A stretch of DNA of 64,000 nucleotides from Prunus persica (lineage: Eukaryota; Streptophyta; Magnoliopsida; Rosales; Rosaceae). The notes under the pieces were generated by a model. It ran no database searches, was not told where the DNA came from, and was given only the letters and a program-made list of their open reading frames with translations. Shown here one piece after another: positions 49,255-62,449 of the stretch. The number at the start of each line of letters is the position of its first letter. The first letter of the stretch is position 1. The DNA lies in the NCBI RefSeq assembly GCF_000346465.2, contig NC_034011.1:7842611-7906610 (forward strand). Reading direction: 5' to 3'. The position numbers were made by a program, and so were the translations under genes.

Positions 49255-51680
49255 TGAAAGGACTCGCCCCGAATTTTTCAGAACCCGAGGCGAACCCTTT
49301 GGAATTCCCGACATCCTCCCGATGCCATGCCCAAATACTAAAAACCGAGACTTCCTGCCGAAAATTCGGCAGAGTCTCCCCTATAAATTGGACATTTCCC
49401 AAAATTTATACCTGCATGAAAACGCATTTAATATTTCCAACTGGCAGCATGCACAATATAATTTCATGCAATTCACACAAATGGCCTTCGGCCTTCCAAT
49501 AATTCTTAACCGATTACCAAACAATACAAATACCAATTATGACTAATATTTAGTCTGCGGCTGCACCTAATAACCTTAGGCTGCCTACGTACCCTCCTTG
49601 AGGGATCAAGCCACACGTAGTTCTTCCATAAAACCCAATTCCACATATAGGCGATACCTTATTTCATCTCTCTGTATTTTACATAATCTCCCCATACGCT
49701 GGTACAACCAACGCCACGTATGGGGCCTGTCAACACGCCGGATAACCTACGCCACGTGCGACCATGCCATACTATCATAATATCTCCCCATACGCCGGTA
49801 CAACCAACGCCACGTATGGGGCTTGTCAACACGCCGGATAACCTACGCCACGTGCGACCATGTCATACTATCATAATATCTCCTCATACGCCGATACAAC
49901 CAACGCCACGTATGGGGTCTGTCTCAACGCCGGATAACCTACGCCACGTGAGACCTGCATATCATACCACATAACTCCCTATACGCCGGTACAACCAACG
50001 CCATGTATGGGGCCTGTCCCAACGCTAGATAACCTACACCACGCGGGACCTCAATATCATATCACAAATCTCCCCATACGCCGGTACAACCAACGCCACG
50101 TATAGGGTCTGTCGACACGCCGGATAACCTACGCCACGTGCGACCTCAACACAATATCACAATATCTCCCCATACGCCGGTACAACCAACGCCACGTATG
50201 GGGCCTGTCCCAACGCCGGATAACCTACGCCACGTGGGACCTAACTTTCACTTCATGGTGCTTGTAATGAATCCAAAGTCCGAGGAGGTACCTAGGGTAG
50301 TGCGTATAGCACTCCAAACTGACATTCTAGACTCTGTTGTACCCTTGTACAACTTATTATAATTATAATAATAAATATTAATTCTAATATTGTGTAACCC
50401 CTCACAATAGTCTAGCACCCGAAAATCTCCCCTGGGAAGGTAAGATTACTCCGGGAGACTCACGGTCAACCCAGGGTCAAATTACTCTAACCCTGGTCAA
50501 ACGGACCTGCGGAACCCACGACCTCCAATTTCCGATTCGAAGGTCCCTATGGGTTCTACCATGTACATGACACTTGTCCTGCCAGTTTGGTTCAGATCGG
50601 AAGGTCGGATCGCTCACGATCGCACGATCTGACGGTTAATATAAAATATAAACTTTAAATTATTATTCGGAACATCCGGAGTTCCGATTCACGATCCGTG
50701 AATTCCTACACGATCCTAGAAATACCTAGATTAACATATATTAAATTTGGGACCATCCGACGGTCCCAACCTATCGAACCCGGATAACGCATAATATGCG
50801 ATTATCCGTTCGATAGTCAAACGACGTCTGAATTGAGATCCGCGAAATCCTACGCACTCGTGACAACCTAAGGATCTCATCGGAACACAGTGCTATTTTT
50901 CTACAGTGCCCACGCGCCGGCAACGCGTGGGTGCCCAAAGTGATAACGCTTCTCCGGAAAATCTCAAAACCACGACTCCAAACTCCTATCCTAGGTATAA
51001 CACCCTATTTGGAGCCACTTTTGTTCTTGGACCTACCCCAAAAAGTGGCCAGAAATGGCTGATCACGGCGGCTGAAGTTCGGCCGATTTTCAATTCGAAA
51101 ATCGAGTTGTCTACGCTAAGAATCGATCTAATCCTACCCAACAGGCAGCTAGAGCATGAAAAATAGGTGAGAAACCATACCTTGCTCGTCGGATTTGGTG
51201 GCCGGAGGAGGGAGATCGAGCTCCTTGAATTTTGGGTTAAAACCGGTCGGATTTTTGCATTTTTCGGCGAGCACAGGTGGTTCCAGTGGCTGAGATTGGT
51301 CGGGATGGAAAGAGGAAGATGGCACGGTTCTTTTGGGACCGGTGCCACCCCGAGCGGTGGCCGGATGCGGCGGCGGCGGCCCAAAAACTGCCGCTGTAAA
51401 CAGTAACAGGGGGGGCTGTTCTGCACGCAGGGAGAGAGAGAAAATCTGATTTTATAAAAAATCCTATTTTGAAATATTTACGATTGTGCCACTGGACTTC
51501 TTTTGACCATATCTTTCTCGTTACAACTCCGATTCGAGCCCACTACGTGTCTATGAACTCGTCTCAGTACGACCTATTCAAAAATATAAGTCACGGTCCC
51601 AAACTCTCTCCGGTTAAAAATATGACTAAAATACCCTTAAATAATTAAATAAGGGTAAAATTCGGGGTCGAGGTGTTACA
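49255..51680 (-). repeat. 3' LTR of the LARD-like element, 2426 bp
   Basis: It starts TGAAAGGACTCGCCCCGAAT and ends GGGTCGAGGTGTTACA. It contains six minisatellite units against five in the other LTR. GC-rich open frames inside (for example 50906-51426) are LTR sequence, not genes. Confidence 0.92.
49687..50260. repeat. Minisatellite in the left LTR, about 96 bp x 6
   Basis: Units start at about 49687, 49783, 49879, 49973, 50069 and 50165. Each contains CCCCATACG and, 18 bases later, its inverse CGTATGGGG, then CGCCGGATAACCTACGCCAC. The inverse arms can form a hairpin. The last unit is followed by unique LTR sequence. Confidence 0.92.
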
Positions 51681-52773
51681 ATCTACCCCCCTTATAAAAA
51701 TTTCGTCCCCGAAATTTCCTACCTGTCACTCGAAGGGTTGTGAGCATGGGGCCCGCATCTACCACTCGGGTTCCCAAATTCTTTCTCCGCAACCGTGTTG
51801 GCAACCAAGCCAAAAGCTCTAGCTAAGCAAACAGAGAAAGAGAAGTCTCCTTCTCTAACTAAGAATACCCTCTATAGCGAGCTCGCGTGAGAGAGCAAGG
51901 AGGAAGAACCCTAATGTTCCACTCTTGTCAATCGCGGCATTCAAGCCCACGCGAATGAAGTACGGTTCCACCCAACTCCACTACTTCTCCCTTTAATTTG
52001 CCAACACGATTCTTTGAGAGAAATGTCAGAAAGGATCATTTTTACCGAATTGTAATCATCGTCGATCTCTTCTCGACCATGATCCATTTCTGATTCCAAT
52101 GAAAGATCTCTACTCAAACGTGCTCACGTGAGATGAGACCCCAAAGTACTCTCTCCATCTCCATAGGTAGGATTTCTCAATCCATCTGGGCCTCGTCCTT
52201 AGACTTGACCACAGTATTCCCACCACACACGAGCCTCTTTCTGTAAGAGACACTTGTGATTTCGATTATCCCAACGCCACCCTTCTGACCTTGGATCCCT
52301 TGATCCAATGTCGGGGAGTTGCTCGTCCCAGAGATAGGTTATGCTCTTAGGATCTTCGACTCGGTGCTCTAGGCATACAATCGAAAATTAGCAATATGTT
52401 CAGGCAATGGAGGATCCCTAGAAGCAGGTTGATCAACTCCCTATCCTCCCGCTTATGCGGACGCATGAACAACTTTGTCATAGGAACATCCAACTGTACC
52501 CTAAGTACAAGTGTTGCCCTATGCAAACCTTCGGCTTCTATTCGCAATCTTCCGGAACTTCTGAAACAACCACTGTCTATGGTAAAGCTCCAGCCCTTCC
52601 TATGCTCCGGCGGCCTATGTATCTTTCCTCTGTGAAATAATTTGACTTTTGTGACGTCCTCAACGTCGCAAATGTACCATTCCGAGATGGAACCCATTTT
52701 GATCCCCACAATTTAAGGATGCACATAAAGTGCAGGGTCCACAGGGAATTGAACCTAGAGCCCTGATACTAAC
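51681..52773 (-). other. Non-coding interior of the LARD-like element
   Basis: No retroelement protein motif is present on either strand. On the minus strand it ends with GACGAAATTTTTATAAGGGG next to the 3' LTR (polypurine tract). At the other side it begins TTAGTATCAGGGCTCTAGGT, a diverged tRNA-Met-type primer site. Confidence 0.8.
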
Positions 52774-55130
52774 TGAAAGGACCCGCCCTGAATTTTTCAG
52801 AACCCGAGGCGAACCCTTTGGAATTCCCGACATCCTCCCGATGCCATGCCCAAATACTAAAAACCGAGACTTCCTGCCGAAAATTCGGCAGAGTCTCCCC
52901 TATAAATTGGACATTTTCCAAAATTTATACATGCATGAAAACGCATTTAATATTCCCAACTGGCAACATGCACAATATAATTTCATGCAATTCACACAAA
53001 TGGCCTTCGGCCTTCCAATAATTCTTAACCGATTACCAAACAATACAAATATCAATTATGACTAATATTTAGTCTGCGACTGCACCTAATAACCTTAGGC
53101 TGCCTACGTACCCTCCTTGAGGGATCAAGCCACACGTAGTTCTTCCATAAAACCCAATTCCACACATAGGCGATACCTTATTTCATCTCTCTGTATTTTA
53201 CATAATCTCCCCATACGCCGGTACAACCAACGCCACGTATGGGGCCTGTCAACATGCCGGATAACCTACGCCACGTGCGACCATGCCATACTATCATAAT
53301 ATCGCCCCATACGCCGGTACAACCAACGCCACGTATGGGGCCTGTCAACACGCCGGATAACCTACGCCACGTGCGACCATGTCATACTATCATAATATCT
53401 CCTCATACGCCGGTACAACCAACGCCACGTATGGGGTCTGTCTCAACGCCGGATAACCTACGCCACGTGAGACCTGCATATCATATCACATAACTCCCCA
53501 TACGCCGGTACAACCAACGGCACGTATGGGGCCTGTCGACACGCCGGATAACCTACGCCACGTGCGACCTCAACACAATATCACAATATCTCCCCATACG
53601 CCGGTACAACCAACGGCACGTATGGGGCCTGTCCCAACGCCGGATAACCTACGCTACGTGGGACCTAACTTTCACTTCGTGGTGCTTGTAATGAATCCAA
53701 AGTCCGAGGAGGTACCTAGGGTAGTGCATATAGCACTCCAAACTGACATTCTAGACTCTGTTGTACCCTTGTACAACTTATTATAATTATAATAATAAAT
53801 ATTAATTCTAATATTGTGTAACCCCTCACAATAGTCTAGCACCCGAAAATCTCCCCTGGGAAGGTAAGATTACTCCGGGAGACTCACGGTCAACCCATGG
53901 TCAAACTACTCTAACCCTGGTCAAATGGACCTGTGGAACCCACGACCTCCAATTTCTGATTCGAAGGTCCCTATGGGTTCTACCAGGTACAGGACACTTG
54001 TCCTGCCAGTTTGGTTCAGATCGGACGGTCGGATCGCTCACGATCGCGCGATCTGACGGTTAATATAAAATATAAACTTTAAATTATTATTCGGAACATC
54101 TGGGGTTCCGATTCACGATCCCTGAATTCCTACACGATCCTAGAAATACCTAGATTAACATATATTAAATTTGGGACCATCCGACGGTCCCAACCTATCG
54201 AACCCGGATAACGCATAATATGCGATTATCCGTTCGATAGTCAAACGACGTCCGAATTGAGATCCGCGAAATCCTACGCACTCGTGACAACCTAAGGATC
54301 TCATCAGAACACATTGCTATTTTTCTACAGTGCCCACGCGCCGCCGCACGCGCCCGCAGCGCGTGGATGCCCAAAGCGATAACGCTTCGCCGGAAAATCT
54401 CAAAACCACGACTCCAAACTCCTACCCTAGGTATAACACCCTATTTGGAGCCACTTTTGTTCTTGGACCTACCCCAAAAAGTGGCCGGAAATGGCCGATC
54501 ACGGCGGCCGAAGTTCGGCTGATTTTCAATTCGAAAATCGAGTTGTCTACGCTAAGAATCGATCTAATCCTACCCAACAGGCAGCTAGAGCATGAAAAAT
54601 AGGTGAGAAACCATACCTTGCTCGTCGGATTTGGTGGCCGGAGGAGGGAGATCGAGCTCCTTGAATTTTTGGTTAAAACCGGTCGGATTTTTGCATTTTT
54701 CGGCGAGCACAGGTGGTTCCAGTGACTGAGATTGGTCGGGATGGAAAGAGGAAGATGGCAGGGTTCTTTTGGGACCGGTGCCACCCCGAGCGGTGGCCGG
54801 ATGCGGCGGCGGCGGCCCAAAAACCGCCGCTGTGAACAGTAACAAGGGGGGCTGTTCTGCGCGCAGGGAGAGAGAGAGAGAGAAAATCTGATTTTATAAA
54901 AAATCCCATTTCAAAATATTTACGATTGTGCCACTGGACTTCTTTTGACTATATCTCTCTCGTTACAACTCCGATTAGAGCCCACTACGTGTCTATGAAC
55001 TCGTCTCAGTACGACCTATCCAAAAATACAAGTCACGGTCCCAAACTCTCTCCGGTTAAAAATATGACTAAAATACCCTTAAATAATTAAATAATTAAAT
55101 AAGGGTAAAATTCGGGGTCGAGGTGTTACA
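52774..55130 (-). repeat. 5' LTR of the LARD-like element, 2357 bp
   Basis: This is the close partner of 49255-51680, starting TGAAAGGACCCGCCCTGAAT. It has five minisatellite units, which largely explains its shorter length. Confidence 0.92.
53206..53680. repeat. Minisatellite in the right LTR, about 96 bp x 5
   Basis: Units start at about 53206, 53302, 53398, 53493 and 53589. Compared with the left LTR one unit is missing, and two units carry the variant CAACGGCACG. Confidence 0.92.
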
Positions 55131-55135
55131 GATAT

Positions 55136-55762
55136 ATTGCCCAAATAAAGCACGAACGAGTAGGATATTACCACCTCCAACAATAAAACCCACTTCAATT
55201 ACAAAAGGATTTATCATGAATTTTCTCATATGGTAAGATAAAGAGCGACAATAAACTTCAAGACTAGCAAAGGAACTCTTTGAATTTAGCATTTTTGTAA
55301 AGCATTTAGAAAATCAAAACCAGAAAAGATCAAAAATTAGAAAATTAAAACTAACAGAAGCAAAACCAAACTAATAACAAAGAACAAAAAAATACTATAA
55401 AGATTCACTAAAAAACTCAGAATCAACAAATTCCAATCCACAATCAACACTTTAGACAGAAAATTACTTCAAATTACATGCATAATCAACATTTCAGCAT
55501 AAAGAAAAAACTTTAACATATTTTCATCTTTTAATTTATTATCTGATAATTTGATAATTTTGTTTGTAATATTGTTCTAATTTCTTTTTTTTAGAGGAAG
55601 GGGCAAGAAGGAAATGCCCTTTTTCTTATTGGTGGGTTTGGTTTGCTGCAGGGGGAGATGGGGAAGAGATTAGAATTCTATTCTTCACTCTCAAGGTTTT
55701 CAATATCACTTTTTGGCTTCTAAATTATAATTCACACATTCCTCTCTCTTTTTATTTTTTAA
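55136..55762. other. AT-rich intergenic DNA, no gene
   Basis: Unique AT-rich sequence lies between the LARD-like element and the Helitron-like repeat. No open frame of interest was seen. Confidence 0.5.
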
Positions 55763-56055
55763 TCTATATATAAATAAATAAATAAACAAAAGGCAAAGAA
55801 TGGTGAAACATTCAAAATATTATAAAATACCCCTAGTTAAGTCAAATATTAAGAATTGAAATTATTAATTAAATGAAGATAATAAGGTAAATTCACATTT
55901 TTTTCATATTAAAAAAATTAAAATTAAAAACAAAATCATATAATTGGTCCTATTTTTATGGTACATAACTACCCATGTTATCTTTTCTTAATTCTAAAAA
56001 TAAAATAAAAAAGAAAAAAGAAAACCAATTGGCACATACTCACCCAAGGGGCTAG
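55763..56055 (+). mobile_element. Small Helitron-like element, + orientation
   Basis: It starts TCTATATATAAATAAATA after an A and ends GGGGCTAG before a T, as Helitrons inserted between A and T do. The body (GGCAAAGAATGGTGAAACAT, TTAATTAAATGAAGATAATA, CCTATTTTTATGG) matches the element at 59503-59790 in inverse orientation. The 3' hairpin is weak (TTGG against CCAA). No coding capacity is present. Confidence 0.6.
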
Positions 56056-56643
56056 TTTTTTATTATGGCTTAAGTACTTTTTTTGTCACTAGATTTGACA
56101 CAAGAATTCAATTGGGTCTCTGAGAAAAAAAATTTAGTTTTAAAAAAAAATTCTATTTAATTTTTTTTTTATTATTATAGTGAATTGACGGAAATGCCCT
56201 TAAGCTAATGAATTTTTTTAATGAAGTTAGACATAGATGGTGGTTTGCAACACTTTACAAAGTGAAATTTGAGGGGTGGTTAAAACTCTAATTTACAAGT
56301 CAATGTCATTTTGCACTGGGTTAGACCGCATTGGCTCAAGTACTTTTTTAGAAAGGAGTTTAATTTTCAATAATAAAAAATTAACGTGGGCAGTGCTAGC
56401 AAAAGTTTAACGTGTTTTTAATAAAAATTTTAAATTATTTTTATAATAATAATAATAATAAATATATTTTTGCAATTACATGAGGGCTTTTGGGTGTTTA
56501 TTGAACGGTTTCAGCTATACATAAGTTTAAAATTTATTTTATTTTTCATAAAAAGAAAACTTGTTGATATTTGAGTAGATTGATACGCCATAACGCTAAA
56601 TAATTTCTCGTAATCTTCTCTCAAACAAAAGCCAATGGGACAA
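56056..56643. other. AT-rich intergenic DNA, no gene
   Basis: Homopolymer-rich sequence with ATAATAATAAT near 56445. Nothing coding was recognised. Confidence 0.5.
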
Positions 56644-57256
56644 GGAGAATCCTAGCAACCTTCTCCTTATGACATGTGTCACTTTCCTTAGACTTCAAAT
56701 AATGTCATTAATGCATCACACAAATTAATTTTTGTTTTCCAAGTTTATCCTTATTTTAAAAAAAATTAATAAAAAATTATATTTCTATTTAAAAAAAGTG
56801 TTTTTTTTTTTTTCAAAGTTAACGTTTTTTCTTTCCACAAGAAAAATGGTATCACTTCCATGAATAGTCATTTGACAAAAAAGATGTTATGTAGCTATTA
56901 TTTTCAGGTAGTTAAATGCTAAGAGAAGAAAAACAAAACATAACAGCAAAAGATAAATTAATATTAGTAACAATAAACATATGAGTAAAAACAGCTAGTT
57001 TATTAGCAACATCTTTTTTTTTTCAGAAAAAAAAAACTGATATTTAGAGTAAAAAAGGTGGTAACAAAGTTTAAATAGACTAACTTCATGCATATAAAAA
57101 AAATTAATATTTAATACGGGTAAATTTGGAAAACAAAATTAGCTTGTGTGATGCATTAATAACATTATTTCAAGTGTAAATAAAGTGATACATGTCATAA
57201 GGAGAAAGGAGAATGTCCAAAAGAGAAGGTTAAAGAGAATGTTGCTAGCATTCCCC
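56644..57256. mobile_element. Foldback MITE with long inverted repeats (Mutator-type candidate)
   Basis: The left arm GGAGAATCCTAGCAACCTTC is mirrored by GGGGAATGCTAGCAACATTC at the right. The arms continue in parallel for about 120-150 bp (CTCCTTATGACATGTxTCAC, TTAATGCATCACACAA, TTTTGTTTTCCAA). Flanking 9-mers ATGGGACAA and ATGAGGTAA match at 6 of 9, a decayed Mutator-length duplication. The loop is AT-rich and non-coding. Confidence 0.7.
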
Positions 57257-57316
57257 ATGAGGTAAAGGTCATAAAAAGGCAAATGAGTTTCATAATCCTC
57301 TGCAGTTAGCTCGGCT

Positions 57317-57585
57317 TAATGGTTAAAATTAAGATAGGATTAAAGCTCCCAATGTAAGCTAGTAAAATAAAGAGAGCAGAAGCAGAAGGCCCAAGAAGGG
57401 CAAAGATGGAGTCCCAAGTAATTTTGCCTAAAAATAAGTTATGCCTATCAGTCAATTCCATGCAGAAAACGGGCTTGCCAAAAAATACATTATTTCTCTC
57501 TCCAACTAAAGTCATGTGGAGTCATGTGGCGCCATGAAATACCTTGTTGTTTGTAGTGATATTATAAAACTTGAAGGCCAGCAGT
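57317..57585 (+). repeat. Relic copy of HCT-3 upstream and intron sequence
   Basis: AAAATTAAGATAGGATTAAA, CTCCCAATGTAA and TATGCCTATCAGTC match 59333-59470 before HCT-3. Near 57545, TTGTTGTTTGTAGTGATATT followed by ATAAAACTTGAAG matches the HCT-3 intron near 61025. The combination suggests a deleted HCT copy or a rearranged duplicate. Confidence 0.5.
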
Positions 57586-58650
57586 TTCACTCATTGTTAT
57601 TAAACAGTAGTATTAAAATAATTATTGAATATGTAGTGCTGTTGGAAGACATCGATATCTCCATTTTATTCATCTGATACCAATTGTCGGGGGGCCCAGT
57701 AGGAGCCTATTATATGTTCAAATCATGCACTCATATTGTTCCCACATTAATTATCACAGTTCAAATCATGCACATGATTGCGAACGTAGGAGTAATTCCT
57801 TTTAGATTTTTTTTAATTTTTTAATTGTTTACTTTAATTTTTTCATTCTGTTTAATTTGAAATTTTATACCTTATTTCCCAACTTCTTTTTGTCTTTGAA
57901 GACTGTAACGCAATGCGTATAATTTACATGAGTAGGAGTTTGGCACTCGAGGTTGAGGTAGAATTGGTGACTGTGATGTATCATTGAGTAACAATGCCCT
58001 AATTTTTGAAATTTTAAGTTCTCGGCTGATTTTAATTATCGACTTAAAAAAGAAGCAGATGGAAATCAACTGTCCAAAACCTCTGACATCCTTCGACATA
58101 TGGAAATTTACATGTTCAAGACCTCGTATCAACTGCAACTCCATCAGGTACATGAGTGAAACGCTTGGAATAACCAACATGATCACCTTTTTGGTTGAAT
58201 AAAACTTCATTCAAATGACACAAAGACCAACCCAAAAGCAGGGAGGGAGAAAACAAAACCAGAGCCACACCAAAACAAACAGGAAACAACAAAATAACCA
58301 AGACAGCATAACCCAAACCGAAACCAAAAAACACACCAAAAACCCAAACCAGCGACCCGAAATCCCTCCGCCATCCCAAGGTGGGCAAGGCAATCCATCA
58401 CAAGAAAGAATACAAACAAAGGAGGAAGGGGGACGGTTGATGTACTGTCCCACAGGGGTCACTTGACCATTCTCAGCATTTTGAAAATCTATATTTATAT
58501 ATGTTATGTTCAAGTTGTTTTATAGTTATACTTACCCATGGTGACTAGCAAATGTAATATTATCTACAATATTTGGTACAAATAAGATGAAAACATGAAT
58601 ATGATTTTTCGAAGATCCATGACACGTCATTCCTTGCCTCACTCAAAGTT
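57586..58650. other. Intergenic DNA with a possible LTR junction remnant
   Basis: TCTGATACCAATTGTCGGGG near 57674 resembles a primer-site/LTR junction read on the minus strand, but no element body is attached. An A/C-rich stretch at 58215-58440 gives a Gln/Thr/Lys-rich frame that I regard as non-coding. No gene was recognised. Confidence 0.4.
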
Positions 58651-58654
58651 ATTT

Positions 58655-58878
58655 TTTAAGGATTTGTTTGGGAGTGATTTTGGATAGGCCAATAATCACT
58701 TCTATGGAGAAACACTTTTTCATATAATCACTTTAAGTAGTTTTAAGTGATTTTATGGAGAAGCACATGCTCCAAAATCACTTAAAATCAATAAAAATGA
58801 TTATATGGAGAAAGACGTGGGAGGTGTTTCTCTCCAAAAGTGATTTTTGCCTATCTAGAATCACTCCCAAACGAGCCT
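58655..58878. mobile_element. Foldback MITE, about 220 bp
   Basis: The left GTTTGGGAGTGATTTTGGAT, with AGGC beyond it, is mirrored at the right by GTTTGGGAGTGATTCTAGAT with the same AGGC. The arms continue with AATCACTT and GGAGAAACAC. The terminal GTTTGGGAGTG type is common in hAT-like plant MITEs. Exact borders and target duplication were not determined. Confidence 0.65.
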
Positions 58879-58879
58879 G

Positions 58880-59290
58880 TCATCATCGACTATATATTTT
58901 CATGTCTTCATATGTCATTTACATATATGTGCCATGGATTTTATTTGATTTTGTCATTCTGTCTAAGATCAACTTTTGATATTTGTTTACCCTTTCAATA
59001 TTTTTACCTTGATAGAATCAAGGTTATATTTACTCGAGATATCAAATTTGTAATATTGAAAGTTAATCATTATAATGAATTCTTAAGTATATATACCTAT
59101 AAAAATTAAGGTTATTGTAATTGTAGAGTTTATGGCTCCGTCAGAGGGGCCCAACACATGAATAGCCTTGCTCCGATTCCATAAAAGGAAGTCAAAGTTT
59201 CACTCAAAAAGCAATTAGCAATTGAGAGAGTAGCCCAACTCCTTATAAACCCAAGCTAGATCTCTTAACTTTTCAATATGGGAAAAACAA
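58880..59290. other. AT-rich intergenic DNA, no gene
   Basis: No supported feature was found. Open frames here are short and low in complexity. Confidence 0.5.
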
Positions 59291-59316
59291 TCATTAATCT
59301 CAGCTTGTGAGGGATG
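59291..59316 (+). repeat. Duplicate of the HCT-3 leader segment
   Basis: CATTAATCTCAGCTTGTGAG followed by GGATG occurs here and again at about 60130-60154, just before the HCT-3 uORF. This shows local duplication of the 5' region. Confidence 0.75.
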
Positions 59317-59422
59317 GCGGGGTGGGGATAATGGTCAAAATTAAGATAGGATTAAAGCTCCCAATGTAAACTAGTGAAATAGAGAGAGCGAAAGGACCAA
59401 GAAGGACAAAGATGAACGCCAA

Positions 59423-59960
59423 GAAATTGCTTTAAAATATATTATGCCTATCAGTCGAATCCATGCAGAAAATGTGGAGCCACGAAATTGCTTTAAAATA
59501 TACTAGCCTATCTGCACGCGCTTTCGCGTTTGCGAGAGGTTTTTTAAAAAAAATAAGTAAATTTATTTTAGAATTAAAAAAGATAATGGGTAGTTGTATT
59601 CCATAAAAATAGGATTCATTATCTGCTTTTTCTTTTTCTTTTAATTTTTTCAAATATGAAAAAGTGTGAATTTACCATATTATCCTCATTTAATTAATAA
59701 TTTGAATTCTTAATGTTTGCATTAACCAAAGGCATTTTCTGGTATTTTGAATGTTTCACCATTCTCTGCCTTTTGCTTTATATATATAGATTATGCCTAT
59801 CAGTCGAATCCATGCAGAAAACGGGCTTGCCAAAAAATATTAACTCCGGAGTCATGTGGAGCCACGAAATTGCTTTAAAATATATTATGCCTATCAGTCG
59901 AATCCACGCAGAAAACGGGCTTGCCAAAAAATATTAACTCCGGAGTCACGTGGATCCACG
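59423..59960 (+). repeat. Tandem about 90 bp repeats upstream of HCT-3, one interrupted by a Helitron
   Basis: The unit is AATTGCTTTAAAATATATTA, then TGCCTATCAGTCGAATCC, GCAGAAAACGGGCTTGCC, AACTCCGGAGTCATGTGG and CCACGA. A shortened copy lies at 59430-59485. A second copy begins at about 59486, is interrupted at 59502, and resumes at 59791. A third spans about 59868-59960. They lie 0.3-0.8 kb before the HCT-3 start. Confidence 0.85.
59503..59790 (-). mobile_element. Small Helitron-like element, minus orientation, 288 bp
   Basis: Read on the minus strand it begins TCTATATATATAAAGCAAAA after an A and ends GCAGATAGGCTAG before a T. A GC-rich hairpin (ACGCG-AAAG-CGCGT) lies about 11 bases before the CTAG. 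These are the standard Helitron end features. Removing it restores AAAATATATTATGCC, exactly the sequence in the neighbouring repeat copies. Confidence 0.85.
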
Positions 59961-60033
59961 AAATTTCCAAATAATATTCTCTACATGTCGATCTACCGCT
60001 GCCATTAGCAACGTCCTTTGGCAAAGCACCACA

Positions 60034-60041
60034 TATAAATA
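60034..60041 (+). promoter_or_regulatory. Candidate TATA box of HCT-3
   Basis: TATAAATA lies about 250 bp before the HCT-3 ATG, in front of a pyrimidine-rich GGGGTCTCTCTAGC stretch where transcription could start. It has no experimental support. Confidence 0.45.
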
Positions 60042-60135
60042 AGGCGGGTGTTATCAACTGTAAAGCATTCGATCGTTTGGGGTCTCTCTAGCTATGATTA
60101 ATTCTTTCTAAGATTTACACTCTCAGCATCATTAA

Positions 60136-62449
<2,314 letters not shown>

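Larger units (their letters stand above)
49255..55130 (-). mobile_element. Non-coding LTR retrotransposon (LARD-like), 5876 bp
   Basis: Two long LTRs (49255-51680 and 52774-55130) enclose a 1.1 kb interior. GATAT flanks both sides (49250-49254 and 55131-55135). Read on the minus strand the LTRs start TGTAACACCTCGACCCCGAA and end GGGTCCTTTCA. The interior (51681-52773) has no gag or pol frame. Its 3' end reads GGGGACGAAATTTTTATAAG followed by a GGGGGG purine tract, a signature I associate with Ty3/gypsy Del/Tekay elements. A tRNA-Met-like primer site lies next to the 5' LTR. This copy depends on enzymes from elsewhere. Confidence 0.92.

Noticed and set aside
49687..50260. Regularly spaced repeat array that superficially resembles CRISPR
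   Set aside because: Units are contiguous about 96 bp minisatellite copies inside a plant LTR, with no unique spacers and no cas genes.
58215..58466. Gln/Thr/Lys-rich open frame
   Set aside because: Composition follows an A/C-rich stretch. There is no domain, and the opposite strand is equally open.
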